Assembly (NCBI GenBank): GCA_934394435.1
Contig: CAKRRN010000057.1
Span: 1-5,592 of the forward strand
Direction: 5' to 3'
DNA length: 5,592 bases
Source: an uncultured Bacteroidaceae bacterium
GTDB lineage: Bacteria; Bacteroidota; Bacteroidia; Bacteroidales; Bacteroidaceae
Position numbers and translations under genes: made by a program
The notes under the pieces: model-generated
What the model was told of the DNA's origin: nothing
The model's input: the letters and a program-made list of their open reading frames with translations, nothing else
Database searches by the model: none
In this document: one piece after another, positions 1 through 5,580 of the stretch
Position numbering within the stretch: the stretch's first letter is position 1
Layout of the letters: each line of letters opens with the position of its first letter

Positions 1-1
1 G

Positions 2-199
2 ACCAGCTCCTCGGCAGCAGCGAGGCAGAAATGCCTCGTGGGTGAGTGTCTGCCGTATGTTGACACTCTCGTAGAGGAAGATTTTGAGCTGTATGGCTCC
101 GTCCTTGAGAACTGTTCGCCAAGACTCATAGAAGAGGACAATCCCCTCACCGTTCCAGCCCAAAACTGTACGGTGAAGGAATTTATATTACTTTACTAG
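2..199 (+). CDS. Possible 3' end of a convergent gene, family unknown (partial)
   Basis: A frame on the + strand is open from base 2 and ends with TAG at 197-199, giving 65 codons with no start inside the window. The end reads ...NPLTVPAQNCTVKEFILLY. Four Cys in 65 residues and a G-rich first codon position fit the Cys-rich neighbouring genes. The codon-aligned opposite frame is also open but has no ATG after its in-frame stop, so the + frame is the better choice. I do not recognise the family. The last strand (VPAQNCTVKEF) faintly recalls the final beta-strand of glycosidase C-terminal domains, which is only an impression. It would converge on the glycogen operon with a 79-bp gap. The alternative is non-coding or structured DNA, because the same bases form several perfect hairpins. 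Confidence 0.3.
   Translation, partial: TSSSAAARQKCLVGECLPYVDTLVEEDFELYGSVLENCSPRLIEEDNPLTVPAQNCTVKEFILLY
4..91. other. Cluster of perfect short hairpins, possibly a structured RNA
   Basis: Bases 21-27 (CGAGGCA) pair perfectly with 32-38 (TGCCTCG) across a GAAA tetraloop. Bases 44-50 (GAGTGTC) pair perfectly with 62-68 (GACACTC). Bases 4-9 (CAGCTC) can pair with 86-91 (GAGCTG) and would enclose both hairpins, giving a three-way-junction-like fold. An alternative helix, 9-13 (CCTCG) with 21-25 (CGAGG), would compete with the GAAA hairpin. The fold is visible in the sequence, but I recognise no RNA family, and it overlaps a possible coding frame, so it may be chance. Confidence 0.25.
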
Positions 200-278
200 T
201 ATCCTTGCCAAGTCCCCCAAAAAGTTTCATCGGTTGAGCCATAAGAAAATGGTCTACTGACGAGTGAAAGATGAGAGC

Positions 279-1769
279 TTATGCGTTTCCGCTTTTGGCT
301 TTGGCTTTAGTGCTGGCTTTTGGCTTTGCTTTGGACGTTGCTGTCTTTGCCTTGGCAGAATCAACTTTTGGCTTAGTCGTTGTGGCTTTGGCCTTAGCAG
401 AATCATTTTTTGCCTTGGCTGGTTCGGCTTCAGTTGCAGATGCAGGTTTCTCTTCGTCAACCTTGGGCTCGTATTTCTCCAGACGTGCACGCAAGCGGCT
501 TATCTCGTTATCTTTGACATTCAACTCCTTTGCCATGTTGGCAATTTGGGTGTACAGACTGTTGAGTTCATCGTTTTCTACATCGTCAGGATAGAGGTCG
601 CGCACTCTCTTGAGGAAATCGCCCAGGATATTCATGTAATTGGTGAATGCGTCATACTCGCTGTCGTATATTCCCCGATAGACCGGCATCCCATTATTTT
701 TCGTTGTCATGAAACGGAAGTTCTCTGTTGCCTGCAGTCTGTCCCAATCCTGCTGAATACGCCTGTTGCGACACGCAAGGATTCGTCCTACGATCTTTTC
801 GTCGTAGAGTTTTGCGAATGCCTCGCGTTGCATTCCGTTACCCAGCATACTGCTTGTGTCACGCTCTTCGTCGTTCCAACTAACCGGATAGGCTACTTCC
901 AGAGGACCTACAGGTTTGTTTTTGCTTATGACCTCAGAGGGTGTTGCAAACTTGATGTTCATCTGCGCAGCCACGTCTGGCAATGCCTTTATGAATTCAA
1001 GGATATTGCTGCTCAGAGGCTGATAAATACCCAGTGCACTCAGTTCCATCATGATGTTGACAACATTTTCTCCTTCGGGAAGGCTGTTGATCCATCCCAT
1101 ATAGGTATCAGCCATCAGGGGATATTCAGACCACGATGTGTTGCTAAAGCGTAGACTGATATCGTCGCTCAACTTGTAGTCGCGCATTAGTAAGGCAAGG
1201 CGTGAATCGTGTGCACAGGAATACACATAGTGGGAACTTCTCCATCCCATAATATGTTTGGCTCCCTCTACCATCATGCCCTTGAAGCCCATATTGGCGG
1301 CAATAGCTCCTATTTCATCATCGTAGATGAGCGAACTATTGCGTAATACTTTAGGAGTGTGTCCGAAGAGCTCCTTCATTTTCTTCATTTGCCTTTTGGT
1401 CTCGCTGATGAAACATTCGGTGTTTATCAACGACGAGAGTCCGTGGCTATAAGGTTCGGCAAGGAATTCCACACAACCCGTTTCCGCAAGCTGTTGCAAC
1501 AGGTCGATGACCTCGGGCGCGTATTGTTCGAGTTGCTCCAGAAAGACTCCACTGATGCTGAATGCCACGCGGAAATCCTTACCATGGTCGTGTATCATAT
1601 TGAGCATAGTCTGGAGTGCTGGCAGGTAACTGTTTTGTGCCGCGTCTACAGTCTGTCGCTCATTTTCGTAGTCATCATAATAATAATGATCTGTGCCAAT
1701 ATCAAAGAAGCGATAGCGTTTCAGGTGATTGGGCTGATGTATTTCAAAATAGATGCAGATTGTCTTCAT
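279..1769 (-). CDS. GH57 alpha-amylase-like protein with substituted active site and Lys/Ala-rich tail
   Basis: This 496-residue protein is the last gene of the operon. The N-terminal GH57 barrel is clear: EIHQP at 9-13 (region 1, HQP form), SGVFLEQLE at 73-81, RNSSLIYDDEI at 143-153 (region 3), MELSALGIYQ at 241-250 (region 4) and ATPSEVI at 275-281. In active GH57 amylases region 3 carries the nucleophile Glu (RNTELIY-like) and region 4 the acid Asp (DYETFGEHQ-like). Here those positions appear to be Ser146 and Glu242, so hydrolytic activity is doubtful. Residues about 396-433 look like a coiled coil. Residues 436-496 are a low-complexity tail with 16 Lys and 16 Ala. No signal peptide is visible, so a cytoplasmic location is likely. 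The ATG at 1769 immediately precedes the conserved first strand and follows an A-rich leader 43 bp after the GT4 stop. Family membership is secure. Function is inferred: a glycogen-binding or regulatory partner, or a weak amylase or transferase. Confidence 0.93.
   Translation of the reverse strand: MKTICIYFEIHQPNHLKRYRFFDIGTDHYYYDDYENERQTVDAAQNSYLPALQTMLNMIHDHGKDFRVAFSISGVFLEQLEQYAPEVIDLLQQLAETGCVEFLAEPYSHGLSSLINTECFISETKRQMKKMKELFGHTPKVLRNSSLIYDDEIGAIAANMGFKGMMVEGAKHIMGWRSSHYVYSCAHDSRLALLMRDYKLSDDISLRFSNTSWSEYPLMADTYMGWINSLPEGENVVNIMMELSALGIYQPLSSNILEFIKALPDVAAQMNIKFATPSEVISKNKPVGPLEVAYPVSWNDEERDTSSMLGNGMQREAFAKLYDEKIVGRILACRNRRIQQDWDRLQATENFRFMTTKNNGMPVYRGIYDSEYDAFTNYMNILGDFLKRVRDLYPDDVENDELNSLYTQIANMAKELNVKDNEISRLRARLEKYEPKVDEEKPASATEAEPAKAKNDSAKAKATTTKPKVDSAKAKTATSKAKPKASTKAKAKSGNA
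321..404 (-). repeat. Two imperfect 42-bp tandem repeats encoding DSAKAK units
   Basis: Bases 321-362 and 363-404 are adjacent 42-bp units that match at about 28 of 42 positions and share GCAGAATC at 355-362 and 397-404 on the + strand. They encode residues 456-469 and 470-483 of the GH57 protein, each starting with DSAKAK. The remaining tail to residue 496 continues with degenerate K-A-K units. Repeats of this kind are prone to slippage, so the tail length may vary between strains. Confidence 0.75.
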
Positions 1770-1812
1770 AATCTTATGTGTCTCTTTTTGTTTTTTTCTA
1801 TTTTTCTATAGT
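1770..1812 (-). promoter_or_regulatory. A-rich intercistronic leader of the GH57 gene
   Basis: The 43 bp between the GT4 stop and the GH57 ATG read on the - strand as A-tracts (TAGAAAAATAGAAAAAAACAAAAAGAGA) ending CACATAAGATT-ATG. No Shine-Dalgarno is present. A-rich, SD-less leaders are usual for translation initiation in Bacteroidetes. No hairpin or promoter is evident here, so cotranscription with the upstream gene is the simplest reading. Confidence 0.55.
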
Positions 1813-3120
1813 CTACTGGATGCTCTTGGCAGCCTGCAGATACTCTTCGTTGTCAAACCATCCTCTGCCTGTCAGCTGTTCGTAGCAGAGTCTGATACGC
1901 AGTCCCACCTTCTCCCAGGTAATCTGGTCAACCTCTCTCAATCCTTCCTCTGCCAGATAGTTGTGCAAAGCATCGTTTGTACAGATGCTGTAAATAGCAT
2001 CCGCCATGGCATCCACATCCCAGTAGTCCACCTTTATCACATGGTGCAGTATTTCTCCACATCCGCTTTGTTTGCTGATAATGCACGGACATCCGCATTG
2101 CATGGCTTCCAGTGGTGCGATGCCAAAGGGCTCGCTCACACTGGGCATGACGAACACGTCAGAGTTCTTGTAGCACTCATATACTTGTCTGCCTCGCTGG
2201 AATCCTGGGAAATGGCATCTGTCAGCAATACCATATGTGGCAGCCAGCTCTATCATGGCATTCATCATGTCACCGCTTCCTGCAAAGCAGAATCGTATGT
2301 TGTGTGTGCGGTCGAGCACTCGCTTTGCGGCTTCGATAAAGTATTCTGGTCCTTTCTGCATGGTGATTCGCCCGAGATAAGTCACTATCTTCTCACCACT
2401 ATTCTTGCGTGGCTCGATGGATCTGATATCTTCGGAGAGCGGATAAACGGCATTGTGCATGGCCACACACTTACGCGGATCCTGATGATATTGGTTTATT
2501 ACGGTCTGTCTTGTCAGTTCGCTCACACACATGATGCAGTCCGCATGGTCCATTCCGTTCTTTTCGATGCTGTAGACGGTTGGGTTCACTTTGCCGCGCG
2601 AGCGGTCAAAATCCGTTGCATGTACGTGTATGCAGAGTGGTTTCCCGCTCACCATCTTGGCATGTACGCCCGCGGGATAGGTCAACCAGTCGTGAGCGTG
2701 TATAATGTCGAATTGTTCACTACGCGCTAACACACCTGCTATGATGGAGAAGTTGTTTATCTCCTCATGCAGGTTTGACGGGTAGCCACCTTCAAAATTC
2801 ATACAGCCCAAGTCATCCAACCCCTGCAGGTAATTGAAGTCAGCGTAGATATGGTCTCTAAACCGATAATAATCATCTGCAGAATGGTTGGTCATGCGCC
2901 TCTGTACGTCCTCGTAGTTTACATCGCGCCACGCCACAGGCACTTGGCTCATATTCACAATCTTGAGGAAACGTTCCTCTTCGCCCGTTGGCTTTGGCAT
3001 ACAGAACGTGGTTTGTATGTCACCTTGTTCGGAAAGTCCCTTTGTGATTCCGTAGGAGGCAACAGCCAGTCCGCCGTATATTTTCGGGGGGAATTCCCAT
3101 CCAAACATCAGTACTTTCAT
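1813..3120 (-). CDS. GT4 glycosyltransferase, glycogen-synthase-like
   Basis: This 435-residue GT-B fold retaining transferase probably adds glucose from a nucleotide sugar to an alpha-1,4-glucan in the cytoplasm. The N-terminal Rossmann domain begins MKVLMFGWEFPPKIYGGL (1-18), the GWExPP...GGL form typical of GT4 synthase-like proteins rather than the KTGGL of GT5 GlgA. DIIHAHDW lies at 138-145. The C-terminal nucleotide-sugar domain has LGRITMQKG (249-257; Arg251 and Lys256 would bind the donor phosphates), GSGD (281-284) and the E-x7-E motif SEPFGIAPLEAM (329-340; Glu330 and Glu338). The protein is Cys-rich, like its neighbours. It starts 21 bp after the debranching-enzyme stop behind an unusually good GGAGG site and precedes the GH57 gene. 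The family and operon role are well supported. Whether the donor is ADP-glucose or UDP-glucose cannot be read from the sequence, and another glucan acceptor remains possible. Confidence 0.93.
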   Translation of the reverse strand: MKVLMFGWEFPPKIYGGLAVASYGITKGLSEQGDIQTTFCMPKPTGEEERFLKIVNMSQVPVAWRDVNYEDVQRRMTNHSADDYYRFRDHIYADFNYLQGLDDLGCMNFEGGYPSNLHEEINNFSIIAGVLARSEQFDIIHAHDWLTYPAGVHAKMVSGKPLCIHVHATDFDRSRGKVNPTVYSIEKNGMDHADCIMCVSELTRQTVINQYHQDPRKCVAMHNAVYPLSEDIRSIEPRKNSGEKIVTYLGRITMQKGPEYFIEAAKRVLDRTHNIRFCFAGSGDMMNAMIELAATYGIADRCHFPGFQRGRQVYECYKNSDVFVMPSVSEPFGIAPLEAMQCGCPCIISKQSGCGEILHHVIKVDYWDVDAMADAIYSICTNDALHNYLAEEGLREVDQITWEKVGLRIRLCYEQLTGRGWFDNEEYLQAAKSIQ

Positions 3121-3128
3121 ATTCTTTT

Positions 3129-3133
3129 CCTCC
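3129..3133 (-). promoter_or_regulatory. Canonical Shine-Dalgarno (GGAGG) ahead of the GT4 gene
   Basis: On the - strand the 21-bp gap before the GT4 start reads AGAGCGAGGGAGGAAAAGAAT followed by ATG. GGAGG therefore sits 8 bases from the start codon. This fixes the ATG at 3120 as the start and contrasts with the SD-less leaders of the other two genes. Confidence 0.65.
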
Positions 3134-3141
3134 CTCGCTCT

Positions 3142-5088
3142 TTAGATGTTATTGTACTTATCGAGTAGCTTCACCACTCGCATGATTCCAGACACATTCA
3201 TTGCGAAACTGATTGCTCCGCGTCCGTGGAAAGGTGGATTGCCATCGAACAGTTCGGGGATTGTTCCTATACAATGGTAGAACAATTCCTCTTCATACCC
3301 CACCAACAGACGGTCTACGTAGCTCAAGCGGCTCAGTCGGTAGACTCTGAGACAAGCCTCCATGTAGAACGCAGCAAGCCAAGGCCAGGCTGTTCCCTGA
3401 TGGTAGGCATAGTCACGCTGCGCTTGCGGTCCCACATACATAGGATTGTAGCCGTGACTCTTGGGAGAGAGTGAGCGGAGCCCCTTGGGCGTGGACAGTT
3501 CCTTGGTACAATAGTCCAACACGCTTTTACTTTGCTTCTTGTCGAGCGGAGAATAGTCGAGCGCTACGGCAAATATCATGTTTGGGCGCACATCGTAATT
3601 CCTATAGCCATCTACGCAGAAGTCACACAGATAGCCATACTCATTATAGAACATGGCGCTGAAATTATCCGCACACACTCGTGCGTTCATTTCCAAATTC
3701 TGTACGAAAGCCGTTTCGTCCGTATTACGGAACAGCTTGGCGGCGAACATCAGTGCGTTGTACCATAAGGCATTAAACTCCACGATGTAACCCGTTCGTG
3801 GTACGATTGGCTTTCCGCCCTGCCCTGTGCTGTTCATCCAGGTTACGGCTTTCTCCTTACCTTCGCTGTAGACAAGTCCGTTGGAGTGTATCTGAAGGTT
3901 GGGATGCTTGCCGTCCATGAGCCATTGCATCATGTCGTGAATCAGACTTCCATATTTCTCCATGCAGACATCCTGCCCCAGCGCGTTAGCATACTGTTGG
4001 AGGCACCATACAGCCCACAGCAAGATGTCGGGATGCTCTATTTCCGTTACGCTCACGGTGAGCTTCTCGCCCGACATAAACTCGCGGATGGCTTTCTCAG
4101 CAGTCTCCATCACGTCATCATACTTTTTGATTTCTTGATTGGTCAGAGTAAGTCCGGGAAGCGAAATAAACATGTCGCGTGCCCTGCACTTAAACCAGGG
4201 GTAACCAGCCAAGACGTAGTCCTCATGCTCTCGGTGAACAAAGAACTGGTGTGCACTATTTACCAGAGTGTTATAGAAATTGTCGCGTGGTGTACGAACG
4301 TTCTTTTCAAATTCAGCCAGGCCTGCCAACGTAGAGGTGTCTATCTCGTTGAGTCCAGCAGAGAACACAACGCTTTCGCCCTTTTCAATGGTGAACACGA
4401 AGTAGCCTGGCACGTAGAGGTCTTCATTTCCCGCGTAGCCACGTTCCTGCTCTTTCGGATACTCAAGCCCTCGATACCAGTCTGGTTTATAGACGAATTC
4501 GTTTTCTTTGTTCAATTGCATAAACAACTCTGGATAACCAGGATACATACAGGTCTTGATTCCATTCTGCACCTCATGGAATTCTCTGCTCGCCTTGCTG
4601 TTTTCATATGTATACTCTCTTACACTACGGAAGGCAAGAAAGGGCTGAAGCCTCATTGTCGTGGGACAATGGGCGTCCAGCAAGGTGTAGCGGATGATTA
4701 TTCTGTTCTCAAAGTGCTGAAACATCATTTCTCTGCGCAATACCACATCGCCCACCCTATACGTGGTGGTGGGCACTTGCAGAGAATCAAACTCGCGTAT
4801 GTATTTGTGTCCTCTTGGGCTGAAATTTCCTCCGTTGTACTTATGAAGTCCGAGATTGAATTCTGCTCCATGCTGGATTACGGTTGCGTCCAACGAGGAG
4901 AGAAGCACATGGTTCTCATCGTCCAGCTCTGGCACGGGAACCACCAACAGACCATGATACTTGCGCGTATTGCAGTCCACGATGGTAGAACAGGAGTATG
5001 CTCCTGAGCGGTTGGACCTCAGTATTTCCTTTGGAAGAGATTCCTCCAGATTGGTCATCAATGTCTTATCGAATCTTAAATAACTCAT
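3142..5088 (-). CDS. Glycogen debranching enzyme (amylo-alpha-1,6-glucosidase, GDE_N + GDE_C, GH133-like)
   Basis: This 648-residue protein is the first gene of the operon and probably hydrolyses alpha-1,6-linked glucose stubs in cytoplasmic glycogen. The N-terminal GDE_N domain (roughly 15-270) shows RSNRSGAYSCSTIVDCNTRK (24-43) followed by YHGLLV (44-49), the usual sugar-binding signature. The C-terminal (alpha/alpha)6 GDE_C domain (roughly 275-640) has AGYPWFKCRARDMFISLPGL (294-313; Asp305 is the likely general acid), TWMNS (416-420), VPRTGYIVEFNALWYNAL (429-446), YHQGTAWPW (562-570) and TIPELFDG (609-616; Glu612 is the likely base). Deviations from the forms I know in other phyla are KCRARD instead of a WGRD-like stretch, TWMN instead of TWMD, and no QAWS near the C-terminus. 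They may be lineage norms. The length suits a two-domain bacterial enzyme without the 4-alpha-glucanotransferase half of eukaryotic debranchers. ATG 5088 is preferred over Met11 because the conserved-looking MSYLRFDKTL segment lies between them. The leader lacks a Shine-Dalgarno. Confidence 0.95.
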   Translation of the reverse strand: MSYLRFDKTLMTNLEESLPKEILRSNRSGAYSCSTIVDCNTRKYHGLLVVPVPELDDENHVLLSSLDATVIQHGAEFNLGLHKYNGGNFSPRGHKYIREFDSLQVPTTTYRVGDVVLRREMMFQHFENRIIIRYTLLDAHCPTTMRLQPFLAFRSVREYTYENSKASREFHEVQNGIKTCMYPGYPELFMQLNKENEFVYKPDWYRGLEYPKEQERGYAGNEDLYVPGYFVFTIEKGESVVFSAGLNEIDTSTLAGLAEFEKNVRTPRDNFYNTLVNSAHQFFVHREHEDYVLAGYPWFKCRARDMFISLPGLTLTNQEIKKYDDVMETAEKAIREFMSGEKLTVSVTEIEHPDILLWAVWCLQQYANALGQDVCMEKYGSLIHDMMQWLMDGKHPNLQIHSNGLVYSEGKEKAVTWMNSTGQGGKPIVPRTGYIVEFNALWYNALMFAAKLFRNTDETAFVQNLEMNARVCADNFSAMFYNEYGYLCDFCVDGYRNYDVRPNMIFAVALDYSPLDKKQSKSVLDYCTKELSTPKGLRSLSPKSHGYNPMYVGPQAQRDYAYHQGTAWPWLAAFYMEACLRVYRLSRLSYVDRLLVGYEEELFYHCIGTIPELFDGNPPFHGRGAISFAMNVSGIMRVVKLLDKYNNI

Positions 5089-5135
5089 ATCTGGTGTAAA
5101 ATGTGTGTTTATTTTAGTTTATGAATTGTTGTTTA

Positions 5136-5163
5136 CTTGTCCTCACCCACCACCGTGGACAAG
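5136..5163 (-). promoter_or_regulatory. Hairpin in the 5' leader of the operon
   Basis: CTTGTCC and GGACAAG (+ coordinates 5157-5163 and 5136-5142) form a perfect 7-bp stem around a 14-base G-rich loop. It sits in the predicted untranslated leader, about 20-50 bases after the likely transcription start and 47 bases before the debranching-enzyme ATG. No U-tract follows the hairpin in the direction of transcription, so it is not an intrinsic terminator. A role in mRNA stability or regulation is possible but unproven. Confidence 0.45.
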
Positions 5164-5191
5164 GGAGCGAAGGCGTATTGTTAGCCTATGC

Positions 5192-5222
5192 CAAAGTTAC
5201 AATTTTTTATTATAAATGCAAA
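5192..5222 (-). promoter_or_regulatory. Bacteroidetes-type promoter of the glycogen operon
   Basis: On the - strand TTTG (5222-5219) is followed after exactly 19 bases by TAACTTTG (5199-5192). This matches the Bacteroides consensus -33 TTTG and -7 TAnnTTTG with its usual 19-21 base spacing. The spacer is AT-rich and contains an A6 run. Transcription should start near 5185-5188, leaving a leader of about 100 bases before the debranching-enzyme ATG at 5088. No other match of this quality was seen before any of the three genes, which supports a single operon. Confidence 0.75.
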
Positions 5223-5485
5223 GGAAAGCGTAAAAAAAGAATTTTTCCATGACAGATTTCTACCAGAAAGGGGCGAAGGGGCTTTCTTTGCCTCGTTAAG
5301 GTTACATTTTTTCGATTCGTCCTACGATCCGTTTCCGTTCGAAATGCGCTCAAGATGCGTTCGAGGCACAAGATTACTCCCAAAGAAAAAGAAGGGTTCA
5401 CCCGATAAACCAAGGGGAGCATCGAAAGTAAAATCACAGACATAACCTGCACTTATAAGCCAGCTTGCTTGTCTGTACAAAGGAT

Positions 5486-5580
5486 ATAATAATAAGGTCC
5501 ATACGAAACGGCTCAATTTATTTTCCTAGTTGGAGAAAAATATTTTCCCAGTTAGGAAAAAAGAAAAGGCCTATTATTAT
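5486..5580. repeat. Outer inverted repeat (ATAATAATAAGG / CCTATTATTAT)
   Basis: ATAATAATAAGG at 5486-5497 is the reverse complement of CCTATTATTAT at 5570-5580 apart from one extra base. The arms enclose the tandem near-palindrome at 5521-5560. GGTCCA also occurs as a direct repeat just after each arm (5496-5501 and 5581-5586). The arms are AT-rich and could pair by chance, but the nested symmetry suggests one structured unit. Confidence 0.4.
5521..5560. repeat. Tandem near-palindrome TTTTCC...AGTT...GGAAAA (two copies, 22-bp period)
   Basis: TTTTCCTAGTTGG at 5521-5533 pairs with CCAGTTAGGAAAA at 5548-5560 as a 13-bp stem that includes two G-T wobbles, with a 14-base loop. The same bases also read as two direct copies (5521-5540 and 5543-5562, 16 of 20 matching). 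The second copy is itself an inverted repeat, TTTTCC-6-GGAAAA. Such symmetry suits a paired operator, a bidirectional terminator or a dispersed intergenic repeat. The - strand continues into T-runs only weakly, and the sequence alone does not decide between these. Confidence 0.55.

Noticed and set aside
1..182. Open - strand frame reading ...GWNGEGIVLFYESW... opposite the left-edge + frame
   Set aside because: The translation looks protein-like, but the frame follows a TAA and contains no ATG or other plausible start before the window edge, so it cannot be expressed as it stands.
239..252. Possible terminator for the GH57 gene: CCAT-AAGAAA-ATGG stem in the convergent gap
   Set aside because: Only four clean base pairs plus wobbles, and no T-run on either side. 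Too weak to call.
264..1154. Open + frame (296 codons) with a Cys/Phe/Leu/Gly-rich hydrophobic N-terminus, resembling a membrane or secreted protein
   Set aside because: The apparent hydrophobic repeats (FGFG, LCLG) are the antisense reading of the Lys/Ala repeat tail of the GH57 gene. No independent coding evidence.
1753..2730. Long open frame on the + strand (325 codons) opposite the GT4 gene and crossing into the GH57 leader
   Set aside because: It is antisense to a gene with clear GT4 motifs, and its translation is rich in Cys, His, Ser and Val without any family signature, as expected for a shadow frame.
3886..5007. Long open frame on the + strand (373 codons) opposite the debranching enzyme
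   Set aside because: The - strand frame has GDE_N and GDE_C motifs throughout. The + frame has no domain signature and is explained by the codon use of the real gene.
5188..5452. Short overlapping open frames of 80-85 codons on both strands upstream of the operon
   Set aside because: They overlap the promoter, show no recognisable domains, and are low-complexity (KKKK, RTNRK). Treated as chance frames in an intergenic region.
5476..5484. TATCCTTTG on the - strand as a second TAnnTTTG promoter element
   Set aside because: It has one extra base within the -7 motif and no TTTG at the proper spacing upstream, unlike the exact match at 5192-5222.
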